Source: Gaeumannomyces sp. JS-464
Lineage: Eukaryota; Ascomycota; Sordariomycetes; Magnaporthales; Magnaporthaceae
NCBI GenBank assembly: GCA_002197995.1
Contig: NGZR01000001.1
Location: 4,650,001-4,714,000, forward strand
DNA: 64,000 nucleotides
Direction: 5' to 3'
Below, in pieces: positions 1 to 11,929 of this stretch. The notes beneath the pieces are model-generated. The model did not search any database and was not told the DNA's origin. It was given only the letters and a program-made list of their open reading frames with translations. Both the position numbers and the translations under genes were made by a program. Numbering within the stretch: position 1 is the stretch's first letter; each line of letters opens with the position of its first letter.

Positions 1-1403
1 ATGCCGCATGGGAACACGATGGAAAGTCCCCGGCCGCTTTCGCCTGCAGCACTGCAGAGCACGGCATGGCCCAGAATTCTTGTAAAAGGGATGACTTTCG
101 TGATACGAGTCACGCCCTCCCCCACCTCCCCCTTTTCCTAGCACCTTTCTGCCTGCTTCCATGCTCATGACATAACACGGAATATGTGCCTCGAGAGTTC
201 GTCCTGTCTTTTGCACCCCACGCTCGCGATGCTGTCAGGTTAAGGTCCAGTCAACGACGCATCGCGAGCGGTGAACAAACTCAGGAACCAAGAAGGTTCA
301 CGTTGGCACCGGCCGTTCCCGCCGGGCCGGTATGTACCTCGGCCTTGGGTTTTGGAATGGAAACCTACTGTGGTGTCGTACGAAAGTAATCACCCACCCT
401 TAGGTACCCGACCAGCCCCATGCTAACGCTTTACCAAATACAGCCACAAACAAGGGCACCCATCCCCTGCTCGAAAAGGTACTTACAGAATTCTACCAAT
501 CAATTGACTTTGTCGACCTTCCGTAGTGGAGCGACCAAGAGCCCCTACTAGCGCGGAACATTTAGGTGGGCTACTACTTACCCATGACATCTACTAAGTC
601 AATTGCACGCAATCACAAGAAAATAAAGCCCCAAGCCACCCTGTTTTCTCTAGCAAATGTGGAGAGGCGCCGAAGTTTGCATTGACAACAACAACCAAGG
701 CCCCATTTCTGGCCCTAGCGTCGTCAAGGCCGCGGCTGACTGAACCATGCATAAGACCAGTCCAGCAGAGGCACAAGGAAGAAAACACTGCCCAAAAGAC
801 CGCAAGCTGCACCTGCCTGCCACCTTGAATCTCTACAGCCCCCAGGATCATCAGGATCTCGTGTCGTGAGAACCCAGCCGCACTGTGTGTCTGGTCACTG
901 GCGTGGTGGTATCCAGGGATCTGTGGTATTGCTACGTACTCCACGGCCTGGTTCAGGCAGCCCCGTGCCCCGTTACCCTCGAAAGGATCGATCCCGTTCT
1001 GGAAAACAAGGTCCAACATCCAACTAATCCCCTTTCCTCCCACGATGCCTAGCATCTAGGTTCAGGCTATGCGTGTACTTTAGGTACCTGGTCGCTATGG
1101 CAGGCCTGCACTCGACGTAACAGCAAAGGCACGGCTCTCACGCAAGTCTGTAAGGATCTGCTCTATATACAAGGACTCTTGTAGTGTTGGTGCGTGCTCT
1201 AGCAGTTTCCTACTCCTGCCCCATCAATGCATCAATAGCACGTTGCCTCGATCCTTGGAATATCTCATGGGGGACCGGGCTTTCGGGAGGCCAGCACTGC
1301 GTACGCCACCGATCCGTCGTCGGTGCTCCGGATAACACGCGTCCTTCCGCTGTACTGTGTAAATGTCTGTATGCTGCGCGGCTGAAACAGCGGGAAAAAA
1401 AAA

Positions 1404-1435
<32 letters not shown>

Positions 1436-2887
1436 AAAAAAAGACATCAGCGGGAGTTCACTGGGCCAGGCAAGCAGGCGTGACAGGCAAGGGATGAATT
1501 GTCAGCTGCGTCCTCGCAAACAATTGATTCGATAGGTGGAGAGACGGTCCATCTGAAAGCGGATCTGGTCGTGGCTGAGTTTGGGAAGAAAATAGGGGCT
1601 GATCCGGCTGGCCAGACATGAGCCGTCAACTTGCCGGGTCCATTGGGTTCAGCCAATGGCCTATTTTGCCCCATAACAAAAATCACAGACCAGGCAGGTT
1701 TTGCGATGCTTTTTTGCTGTTTGTCTTATTGTTTCGCCTTGAAAGCCGCCCACCATCGGCCCAAAAAAAAGCAATGTCCATCGACGCCACCGTTTGGAGC
1801 GGCCAGTCCGGCGAGATTCCTGCATGCTCGAGTGGCCACCTGCACGGAGGGATATTTTACGAAGGCTGGGCCAGTTCGCTGCACAGCACATGCACCGCAG
1901 CGGGCAGGATTGATGCTGGGCATCGGGTGTTCAAAGCTTGATTCTTCCCGTCGGTATGTTTCCAACACTGCCTTGCGGCCCTTCGTATGCAAAAATAGCA
2001 GTCTGGACTGGCCAGCAGCGTGAGCACGAGAGACTGTGGGACTGCCAGTCAGAATTCTCGTATTCCCAGCGCTGGAGGAGGGCGAAAGGGGGCAGCGCGG
2101 TTAGCATTCGCACGGAGCAATTTCGTGTGCCACGGCCGCTATTCCACAGTGAATGACTTGCCTGTGCCTGAGAAGGGAAAGTTGGCTGATCGCCAATCGG
2201 CTCTGGAGAGGCCCCTTGCCACATCCCACTTTTGTCGCGAGATGCGTGTAGGGTGTCCTGCGTTTCTGGTCCCTGTCGTCCGCCGTAGTCCTTCATGCCC
2301 ACACGCCCCCCCTGAGAGGCCGTCAGGGGGCTTCTGCAATGCTCGTGCACTAGCAGTCTGGTGTCGGGTGAGTGCCGTTGCCGTCTTGGGGAAATCCAAT
2401 TGATCTGGACGATTTCTTGGTCCGCCAACGGATGTTCCGCATTCTTTTGCTTGAGTGCCCGTGTCCCATCACCAATCCGTCTCCATTCGTTTTGGCGGCT
2501 CGGTGGCGGTTCTTGTCAGTCGTTTTCCAATACTTAGCCGTTTGTCTGTTTGTTGAACCATTTGGCTGTCAACATCTCCGGCTTCAGCGCCAAGGGACCG
2601 TCTCGCTCGTCACACGCGTGGTCTCCCAGCGAACCGAATCCTGTTGTGGCTCTGCCTTGCATACTTGTTTTTGCTGCAGGCGTGCCAGCAACGAAAACAT
2701 CACGACTACGTCCGACACTCGTTCTACGCCCTTCGTCCGCTCGCTATAACCCCCTAATATCTACCCCTGGCTGTCCGACGCCGCGTTGCTTGTTCTGGCC
2801 GAACGAGACGACGTGACCTGAACGCCCCCAACGGGCCGTGGTCGTTCTGTGCTTGAGAGACCCGCCTCAACTCAGAACGCTGCGACA
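1..2887. other. Intergenic region upstream of the chitin synthase gene
   Basis: No coding frame here shows fungal codon bias or a recognisable domain. It holds the long A-tract at 1395-1442 and a pyrimidine-rich leader between about 2400 and 2880 that fits a fungal promoter and 5' UTR. The short open frames are chance frames or driven by the A-tract. Confidence 0.7.
1395..1442. repeat. Long A homopolymer (A28-G-A19)
   Basis: Twenty-eight A residues, one G, then nineteen A residues. The flanks resemble neither an rRNA, a tRNA nor any other A-tract in the window, so it reads as a simple-sequence tract rather than the tail of a retroposon. Its length is likely to be unreliable. Confidence 0.9.
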
Positions 2888-5800
2888 ATGGCAAACCACC
2901 AGGCCCGCATGTCCATGTACTCGGTCGCCTCGGAGGGCCTTGGTGGCCCCCGAGGCGCCGGGCAGTCGGCCCAAGTATCCACGACGACACTGCTCAACGC
3001 CGTCCACAATGTCTATCTCTCCTCCCAACCGTACCAGCTAGATGTCGGTACAAGCCTTGTCGTCAACACCTGGCTTACGGCCACTCAGGTCGGCCCTGAT
3101 GGACGGACAGGAGGCACCATCGACTCAGCTCTGGCCGCCCGGGCCTGGGAACATGCGCGTCGCCGTGCTGAGGATGGGTGCATCATCTTGGGGTATGCTC
3201 CCCGCGTTGGCATGCATCGTGCCATATTACTCGCTATCCCATAATGCTAACTTGGGGTCCAGGTCTCTACACCAGTCTACTCCTTCTGTCCTCGCCCCGT
3301 TTCTCTCCTCCCTGCCCATGAGCATTCCTTCCTCGCTCTTCAAAGCTCTGGATGCCATCAACCCCTTCATCCACTCCGTGGCTCCCTTCAACCCCTCGGC
3401 TCCGCGTCACTCGGCCCTCGGCGTAACCCTGACGCTCAACCTTGCTGGAAACTTGACGGCTGCTACCCTGGCTCTATCACAGACGGGACTCGACACCACT
3501 AAGGGTCTACTCAACATTCCAGCCGAAGCTGGCTACAGGGCTTTCGACGTCTTTTACCACCTGCTTTCGTCGTCCTCCACGCCCGCTGAGAGAGAATTTC
3601 TTAGTCTGAAGAGCGCCTCCAACTACAGGCTTCTCGCAAGGTCGGGTACATACGATCCGCCTTCCTACCTCCCTACCGCAGATGATGGCGCGGCCGCCGA
3701 CGACTTGCGCTCAGCTCTCAAGGAGATCGGTATTAAGGGCTCTTCCCATCGTGACTTCATCTCGATGCTCGCTGGCCTTTTAAAACTCGGCAACACTCTG
3801 GACTACGAACTCGACGAGGACGTGCTGGATGAGATTTGCGAAGATGTGGGCGGGCTGCTTGGCCTCGAGCCTGAGGTCCTGTCCAAGCAATGCACTACCG
3901 AGGACCGGCAGACTTTGATCGGTGGTCTGTATGAGGCCCTGGTCGACTGGGTTATCGCCAAAGCGAACCAAGCCATCAAGGCTCAGCTGGCTCGGATCCG
4001 CGACGGCGACGAGTCGAGCGACGGTGGCCGCGGCGCCAGAACACCCAACACTACTGAGGACAATGGGGATACCGTCTGCATCACGGTGGTCGAAATCCCA
4101 GACCCCGCCGTGGGCAAGGCCGTCTGCATGCGCGGCATCTTCGACGACAGCCAAGGAATCAACTCCGAGATGAAGCAGGATGGAGTAGAAGTGGCTTCTG
4201 TCGGCCCCTCCGTCGTGCGGGAGATGCAGAACGCCGTCACCGATGCCGAACCCGAGCTTGGAATCATGTCCGGTCCCGCCGGTAGGGAGAGGCAGCACTT
4301 GCTGCAGAAGCGCGAGGACGTTCTGGAGAAGGTTGGGTTTGTCGCCGATGACGACGGTTTCCTCAAGAAACTGCTCTTCCCTGTCCCCGGCCAAGGCATC
4401 AACCTCGGCAGGGAGGGCCGCATGGACCTTGCCGCCGTCCTGAGCAGCAGTCGCGCGTGGTACCATCTCTCTATCCACCCCACCGACGAGTCTCCTGCCA
4501 GCCTCGCTGCCTTGCCTTCCATCAACTCGGCATGGTCTGCTGGTACTGTCTCGCGGCAGCTCCGGGCCTGGAGGCTTCCCGAGTGGGCCAACCGACGCAA
4601 CAAGAGCCTGGACTTCACCGCCGACTTTGACCTGGACGAGTTTGTGCAGCGCTACCAGATCCTCGGTTGCAAAGATGGCCGAGACGGCATCGAGAGCTGG
4701 GTGCTTGAGCGCGGATGGAGTAATGGCGAGGTGGTCGTCGGAAATGAGCGCATCTGGATGAGGGAGCACGCCTGGTGGGAGGCCGAGAGTATGCTTGACA
4801 TGAAGCCCGTGGGCGACAACATGCCTCTCGGTGCTACCGGCATGATGGGCATGGACACGGGATATTCTGCCGCTGGCAGCGGCTACTTCCCCCGCAGATC
4901 GATGTGGCCTCCAACGGCAGCCGGGACCAGCTCCTCAACCACCAGAGGAACCAGAGTCAGGCCACGTTGACCCGCGGGCCCAACGCTGCCCCCTCCATTG
5001 CGCCGTCGGGTATGCGCGATGTGAACGCCGGTGACTATGGTCTTGGTCACAAGGGCGACAACTTCCGCGACGCCGTCCAGTTCAATCCGGAAGGAGAGTT
5101 TGTCAACTCGCTGGATCCCGAGTTTGCCAGCGGCAAGAAGATCGAGGAGGAGAAGACTACCGCCAAGAGACGGGTTTGGGTTGCTGTTGTCTGGGCCCTC
5201 ACCTTCTGGATTCCCTCGCCGCTCCTTCGCTACGTCGGCCGCATGAAGCGCCCTGACGTGCGCATGGCCTGGCGCGAGAAGGTGGTTCTCTGCTTCTTCA
5301 TTCTGCTCATCAACGCCCTCATCATCTTCTGGATTATCTTCTTCGGCCGCATCCTCTGTCCCAACTTCGACAAGGTCTGGAGCCAGTCCGACGTGTCGAG
5401 TCACCAAGGCGGAAACGATTTCTGGGTCAGCAATCGCGGCAAAGTCTACGACATTACCAAGTTTTACAAGATCCCGCACGGCTACACCGGCCGCGAGACC
5501 ACGCCGGACCAGATGCAGCCCTTCGCTGGACTCAACATGGACGCCTACATCCAGCCCCTTCTTTTCAAGGCTTGTCCTGGCATCGTGACTGACGAGAACC
5601 TCGCTCTGTTCCCCAACGACACCAAGATTGAGCACCCCGAGGGCATCCACATCTCTGGCAAGCGGTCGCCTTACACTGGAGCCAAAATCCAGGATCCCGA
5701 TTGGTATGGCAACGTGTTCCTGCCTCGCATGAAGGAGTACTACAAGGGTGAGCTCGTCTGGGACGTGGACCAGATCAAGAGCGAAGGACAGAACACCGGT

Positions 5801-8441
5801 CGCCAATGGGTCGTCTACGACAACAATGTCTACGACCTGAGCGACTATTTCAACACCCTCAAGACGAGCAGCAACAGCCCGCAGTACCAATTCCTAGACA
5901 GCAGCATGGTTGAGGTCGTCCGTCGTAACCCTGGCACGGACGTCACGGACCAGTGGAAGGGCCTGTTCAAGAACGCCGCCTCAAACAACCGGACACACTC
6001 CATCGTGCTGCAGAACAACATGGTCTGCCTCGATTCGTACTTTAGGATCGGCAGCACTGATTTCCGCAAGTCGGCTCGTTGCACTACCAACAACTGGCTC
6101 CTTCTCGCCTACGCCATTCTCATTGGGTGCCATCGTGGTGCTCAAGTTCGTCTCAGCTCTGCAATTTGGATCGAAGCGTCGCCCGTCGCCTCAGGATAAG
6201 TTTGTCATCTGCCAGGTTCCGGCTTATACGGAAGGCGAGGATTCGCTGCGTAAGGCCCTTGACTCTCTGACGGCGCTCGAATACGACAACAAGCGCAAGC
6301 TTATCTGCGTCATCTGCGATGGTGTCCTCGTCGGTGCTGGAAACGACCGTCCTACTCCCAAGATCGTCCTCGACATTCTCGGAGTCGATCCCAAGGTCGA
6401 CCCGCCCGCCCTACCTTTCAAATCCGTCGGAACGACCAGCGAGCAGCTCAACTACGGCAAGGTGTACTCTGGTCTCTACGAGTACGAGGGCAACGTCGTG
6501 CCATACATCGTGGTCGTCAAGGTCGGCAAGGAGTCGGAGCAGAGCAAGGCCAAGCCCGGCAACCGAGGCAAGCGTGATTCGCAGATTCTGCTCATGAGCT
6601 TCCTGAACCGCGTCCACCACCGTTCTCCCATGAACCCGCTCGAGCTCGAAATGTTCCACCAGATCAACAACATTATCGGTGTTGACCCCGAGCTGTACGA
6701 GTATCTCCTTATGATCGACGCTGATACCTGTGTCCGCGAGGATTCGCTGAACCGGTTGGTCGCCTCGTGCGCGAACGATGCCAAGATCGCCGGTATCTGC
6801 GGAGAGACCAGCCTGCAGAACGAGGAGAAGTCGTGGTGGACGATGATTCAAGTTTACGAGTACTTCATTTCTCATCACATGGCAAAGGCTTTCGAGTCCC
6901 TGTTTGGCAGCGTTACCTGTTTGCCCGGCTGGTAAGTCGAACTGACCCCTTCCGCTCGGATTTATCCCAGAATGCAGAAGCATCCCATCAATGCCCCAGA
7001 ATATGGCCTTGGAAACTGACATGACTTTCGACCATAGCTTCACTATGTACCGCCTGAGGACCTCTGACCGCGGCAAGCCCCTGATCATTTCGGACGCCGT
7101 CATCCGCGACTACAGTGATTGCAACGTCGACACCTTGCACAAGAAGAATCTGCTATCTCTCGGAGAGGATCGTTACCTTACGACGCTCATGACCAAGCAC
7201 TTCCCCTACATGTCGTACAAGTTCAACCCCAACGCGTACTGCCAGACAGCGGCCCCTGAGTCCTGGAGCGTTCTGCTGTCCCAGCGTCGACGATGGATCA
7301 ACTCCACCATTCACAACCTAGTCGAGCTGATGGCACTCAAGGAGATGTGCGGCTTCTGCTGCTTCAGCATGCGCTTCGTCGTTTTTGTTGATTTGTTCGG
7401 AACCATCATCCTTCCGTCGACAACCGTCTACCTCGCCTATCTCATCTACACAGCCGCCACCGGCATCACGCCCTTCCCGCTCATTGCCATCATTATTCTG
7501 GCAGCCGTCTACGGATTGCAGGCGCTGATCTTCATCCTCAAGAGGCAATGGCAGCACATTGGCTGGATGATCATTTATATCCTGGCCTTCCCGATTTACT
7601 CCTTCATCCTCCCCATTTACTCTTTCTGGAACCAGGACAACTTCTCTTGGGGTAACACCCGCATCGTCGTTGGTGAGACGGGTAAGAAGACGCTTGTTGC
7701 CGTTGATGGCGAGTCTTTCGACCCGCGCTCCATCCCCTGCAGCGCTGGGACGACTATGCTCTGCAGAACAACCTCCCCGGCCGCCGCGGTGGTGGCCCCA
7801 ACGAGAAGCCCCAAGATCACGTCTTCGACGACGCCTACGAAATGGACGACATGAAGTCGGTGTACTCGTCGGTCCGCCAGGGCTCTATCCTCACCGGCCT
7901 CCAGAACCGCGGCACCGCCTACATGCCGCCCAACTCGCCCGCCGCCTTCCACAACCGCTCCAACACCATGGGGACCTCGCCCCTGGCTGGGTACTCTGAC
8001 CACCCCGGCCCCGCCATCGGCCACCGGCAATCCATGGCCAGCATGGGCGGGCTCACACACTCGCCGTACCAGGACTACCCTACGCCCGGCACCAACCACG
8101 GCCGCATGACGAGCATGAGTGGACTCCGCAACATGAACAACGCGTCTCCGGTGCCGCGGGCTGGTACCGCCATGAGCGGCTACGTCGGCGGGGGCAGGAC
8201 GCCGCTGGGCGGCGAGAGGAGCCAGAGCGCGCTCGGCTTCGACTTCCAGCGCGGCGCCGCCGGCCCCGACGACGGCATGATCGTCGACGCCATCCGCGCC
8301 GTCCTCGGCGAGGTCGACCTCGACACCGTCACCAAGAAGCAGGTGCGCGCCCTGGTGGAGCAGAGGCTGCAGACGGAGCTTGTGGGCGAGAGGAGAACGT
8401 TCCTGGATCGCCACATCGACAATGAGCTTGCCAACATGTAA
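2888..8441 (+). CDS. Class VII chitin synthase with myosin-like N-terminus
   Basis: Membrane processive glycosyltransferase making cell-wall chitin from UDP-GlcNAc. Three exons: 2888-3192, 3263-6931, 7038-8441, giving about 1792 residues once three indels are repaired. The N-terminal third resembles the myosin-like domain of class V/VII enzymes but has no P-loop, which points to class VII. Then come two membrane segments, a cytochrome-b5-like segment (from about residue 822, [11 protein letters not shown]), the catalytic domain with DAD (about 1254), [12 protein letters not shown] (about 1365) and QRRRW (about 1408), a membrane cluster, and a C-terminal DEK_C domain (about 1738-1790). The start is chosen at 2888 because translation then flows into the conserved myosin-like segment across intron 1. 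Frame breaks lie at the C run 4889-4893 (one C short), at GGG 6125-6127 (one base extra or two lost) and at the C run 7734-7737 (one C short). Strong similarity outside the breaks argues against a decayed gene. The class VII versus VI label varies between naming schemes. Confidence 0.93.
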
Positions 8442-9123
8442 TTCTTGTTTTAACCCCCCGGCGAACTTCCTCTCCGTCTTCGACCCAATCAGTTTGTTTG
8501 ATCTTAAAAAAAAAAAAATTTGTCACATACTCTCAGCCTGTCTGTCTTGTTTTTTTTTTTTTTTTTGGACTATCATTCGAAAATCTTGCTTGTATAAGTC
8601 GATCTCTTCTGCCATCCCGCGCTCATTGCTGGTGCTCGGTTTTGGGTAAGAATAATTCGAGGGTGTCTATGATACTTTTTTCTTATCTATATAGGCCGTT
8701 AACAGTCACCTAAACTAATAATCCCGGTTATGTGTCACGAAGCACGCACGCTTTCCTCTTTTCCTTTCCTGGTTTATGTTCTTGATTTAGCAAAATTGTA
8801 CAGGCTTTAACCTCGACCCAAATCAAAAATAAAAATCGGTCGCTCCTAAATCCCTAGGGAACTTTAGTCCCTTTCGTAATTCGTTCGGATCATGCACAGC
8901 TACTCCTTCACATCTGCGTCCATGAAGTCATCCCAAGCCTACTCCGTCTCTTTTAACCCTGTAGCTGCCATGAGGTTTCATAGCCTTCTCAGGCGCTGCC
9001 AAATCACCCCATGAGAGAACCCGGCCCACGACGCAAAGAATTATAGAAAAACAACCCAAATCCGTGCACCGACTTTTTGTGCTGATGCTTGCGTAGTATA
9101 GCCTTTTATTCTCCAGCACCTCA
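8442..9123. other. Convergent 3' intergenic region
   Basis: Lies between the stop codons of the chitin synthase and the kinase. It is AT-rich and holds A13 at 8506-8518 and T17 at 8550-8566, which could pair as a hairpin in the chitin synthase 3' UTR. No coding frame is seen. Confidence 0.7.
8506..8566. repeat. Facing A13 and T17 tracts in a 3' UTR
   Basis: An A tract (8506-8518) and a T tract (8550-8566) separated by 31 nt, 65 bp past the chitin synthase stop. They could form an A:U stem in the transcript. Whether this matters for 3' end formation is not shown. Confidence 0.6.
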
Positions 9124-10552
9124 TCACACGATTTTACCCACCCCCTTGAGCCGCACGTAGACATCTGTGCCCCATCCATACAGGCTCTGGACTGCTATGC
9201 CACCCCCAAAGTACTCGGCGTAGGCACGGCTCAGGGGTAGGCCGTAGCCGAGCCCCGCGATGGAGCTCCGGCCGTTGCTGGCGCTCGAGATTATGTTGAG
9301 CGCGTCAGACCCGCTGTTGCTGCCGGCGCCGGCGCCGGGCAGCGTGTCGTCCTGCTCGCAAAAGGTGGTGTAGCTGTAGGACCATATGTTGGGCAGCACG
9401 TCGGGCGCGATGCCGCCGCCGCGGTCGCGGATGCGGATGGTGACGCCCGGCGCGTTGTCGTCGAGCGGGCGGATGGGGGCGTCGGAGCGGAAGTTGCCGC
9501 GGTCCTCGCTGGGTGGCTTCACGCGCACGGCGCTGCTGCCGCCGCCACCGCCGCTGAATGGCGGCTCCGGCGCGATGGTGACGACGATAGGCTCCCTGCT
9601 CATGCGGTTCTCGACGTGGCGCGGAAGGCGTTCTTGAGCAGCTCCGTGACGATGTAGTGCAGGTGCATGGGCACAAACGCAAATGTGGTGTCGGGCTCGC
9701 CGTCGACGACCCAGTCCGGGCGGACGCCGTAGCGGAGCTCGCATATGTCGGCCACAGCGCCGCCGCAGTGGTCGACCACGTCGGCCGGGCGGAGGGCGGT
9801 GTCGATGACGCCGATGAATGAGGGCTCGTCCGGGCAGGGGTCGGGCTGGCGCCAGGGTCGAAGTGAGGGGCCGAGGAGAAGTGCAGGGCGATGTGCTGCT
9901 CGGCGACGAGGCGGGTGCCGATGCGGGCGCGCAGGTGCTCGTCGAGGAATGCGGTCACGTCCTCCGGGCGGACATAGCGGCGGCACTCGAGGAAGCCGCG
10001 GGCGAGGGTCGGGATGGTGTCGGCGTGGGTGCGGACGAGCTGGGCGAGCACGGCGGTGAACTCGACCTCCTCCTCGAGGGTGGCGACGCCGCCGCGCTCC
10101 TCCCAGGGCAGCAGGGTCTCGAGCGAGTGCTGATAGTTGTTGTATATGGTGCGGATGTTGGGGTTGGACACGACGATGTAGGGGAGGCTGCGCAGCGCCT
10201 GGAGGCGGTGGGCGAGGCGGACCGGCAGCAGGCTCAGCGTGAAGTTGGCCGACTGCAGCAGCGCTTCCTCGGCCAGGGGCGGCCGGCCGTGCTTGACCAG
10301 GTCGGCCAGGCGCAGCTGGTGCAGATGCTTGCCGGCGAGGCGCGAGATGTCGTTGTCGTCGAGGCGTGCGCCGCCGGGACTGCTCTCGCCTTCATGCCGG
10401 CGTAGCGTCGCCGAGCTGAGGCATCTTCGCGACAAGGCAGCAACCGCCGCTGCTCTGCTTGTCGGTCTTGCCGCTCTCCGCGCGAGACTCGAGGCTGCTG
10501 TTGCTGTTGTCAAGGAGGGCGGGCACCTCAATTGGCGCGACCAGCCTATCAT
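9124..10552 (-). CDS. Mitochondrial protein kinase of the PDK/BCKDK family (Pkp2-like)
   Basis: GHKL-type kinase that phosphorylates and inactivates a mitochondrial 2-oxoacid dehydrogenase complex (pyruvate or branched-chain). Single exon, about 476 residues after repair. The chosen ATG at 10552 opens an Arg/Ala/Ser-rich presequence ([14 protein letters not shown]...), as expected for matrix import; an upstream in-frame TTG is not used. Visible motifs are the H-box region (EQHIALHF), the N-box [10 protein letters not shown], the G1-like DRGGGI and the [18 protein letters not shown] lid/G2 region. Two frame breaks are each one base short: GGG at 9855-9857 (plus strand) and near 9613-9618, just after the N-box. 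Sequence alone does not separate PDK from BCKDK activity; the [14 protein letters not shown] segment leans to Pkp2-like enzymes. Confidence 0.9.
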
Positions 10553-11425
10553 CTCGTCGACATCGCCCCCGTCTACCCCCAAATGTTTCGACAGCACTGG
10601 TGCGAGCAAGTATGTGCAAAGAGACGTCCAATCTCATGGGTAAGCAGTCTGGCGAGGTTTCCCACGAGGTGCCGTCAAAGATTGTTTGTGTTTGACGCAC
10701 AAAGTTGAATCGCACGAGTCCGGGCAGGCACTCGTGGTTACTTCGTCCCTAGGGTATGCCATTCAGGCGGTGCTTTGCTCATGCCAGGGCGCTGGCGCCG
10801 CTCGACCGGGCACTTTGGCTCTGCCGAACCACTGGAACCCGCTGACATCAAAGCGAGGTGGCGCCACCAACATGAAATCATGTGGACAGCGGGCACAACA
10901 GCAGATTGAATCGATGCCTCGGCGCCTTCGTTGCCAAGGCGATTCTTACAATTTAGGTAGGCATCTATTTTCAAAGCTTCCCTTTTGATTTCATACCTGG
11001 AAAATCAATTCCCTGGATGAAGACATATGCCCGCTGGGTACACCCAGCTGCACCTGAGCAGATCTCTGCACGCCCAGAACGATTCCTGGGTAGCACACGG
11101 CAGATCGATGATCTTCAGGCGGGCTCCACTGAGACTGGACAAGTGTGAGACACCAAGCCTGGCTCCTGAGGCAGCCCGGCAGCTTCCATTAGTCCAGAGC
11201 CCAGACCTTTAGAATCGCGAACTGGTGTCCATCACACATAAAATTTAGGCTAGACGCTGGACTGATAATATACGATCCAGCGATTACAAGAGCAAGAATC
11301 GTACGTGCAGAAGAAATTATGTGACCATTGATTCGCTATAGGAGGCGGTCCAAAAAGACGCAGCATAGTCGACCGGTGGTGCATTCGGATACAAGATCCG
11401 CCGCGAGATATCCTCCTACTCTGGC
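10553..11425. other. Intergenic region between kinase and inhibitor genes
   Basis: Serves as the kinase promoter region and the 3' flank of the inhibitor gene (both on the minus strand). No coding frame, repeat or RNA gene was recognised. Confidence 0.65.
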
Positions 11426-11929
11426 CTATTGGATCCTCACCTCTCCATCGTCCTCGACAGCCTTGACGTGCTCGTGCGACTCCAAGGTGGTGACAGCATC
11501 TTCCGGAAAGGTGACACTAAAGGGGTAAGAAACATGATCTGCGTTAATTGTCTGCTCGGACAAGAAGTCTGCTGAAGAAAGTTGTCATAGTGTTCGGGCG
11601 GATAAACATACGAGAAGCCCTTGATGATATCCAAGTTGTGTCCGATCTTGCCACCCTGGTCAATGGCGTGCTGCTTTGCGCTATGTAAAGGTCAAGAAGG
11701 GAGAGAGTGTCAACTTCGTCCGTGGGCATCTGGGCATGACGTTCATGGACGCGAGTTCGGCTTCTGCTTACGCCTGCACCTGCTCAGGAGTGGCATCCTC
11801 CTTGCACGTAACCTACAACATGGTAATCATGATTGTTAGAGATACCAGCCCAACATCGACAGATAGACCTACACGGCGTGGCGACAGGAGGATAAAGAAC
11901 AGAGAAAAGCTCACGATGTAGGAAGGCAT
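11426..11929 (-). CDS. I9-family protease inhibitor (proteinase B inhibitor-like), 4 exons
   Basis: A 71-residue protein resembling the subtilisin-propeptide/I9 family and yeast proteinase B inhibitor (Pbi2), which inhibits vacuolar serine protease and assists vacuole fusion. Exons on the minus strand: 11929-11915 (five codons, MPSYI), 11812-11772, 11680-11612, 11516-11426. Introns are 102, 91 and 95 nt with GTGAGC, GTAAGC and GTATGT donors. Joined sequence runs MPSYIVTCKEDATPEQV, then AAKQHAIDQGGKIGHN, then IIKGFSVTFPEDAV, and ends HVKAVEDDGEVRIQ. The IVTCKEDATPE start and KGFSVTFPED core are family hallmarks. No signal peptide is present, consistent with a cytosolic inhibitor. Too fragmented by introns to appear as one open frame; every junction keeps phase. 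Confidence 0.92.

Noticed and set aside
1184..1483. Open frame ending in a Lys run
   Set aside because: Created by the A homopolymer at 1395-1442; no conserved residues.
3780..4769. 329-codon open frame antisense to the chitin synthase
   Set aside because: Mirror of a GC-rich coding strand; no motif, and the sense frame is a well conserved enzyme.
4809..4879. Splicing a short intron to explain the first chitin synthase frame change
   Set aside because: The only length-compatible intron (71 nt, GTGGGC donor) has a poor donor and would remove plausible coding residues. A lost C in the run at 4889-4893 is simpler and matches the pattern of the other breaks.
4883..5890. 335-codon open frame antisense to the chitin synthase
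   Set aside because: Same reason; Val/Leu/Asp-rich composition typical of antisense frames of fungal genes.
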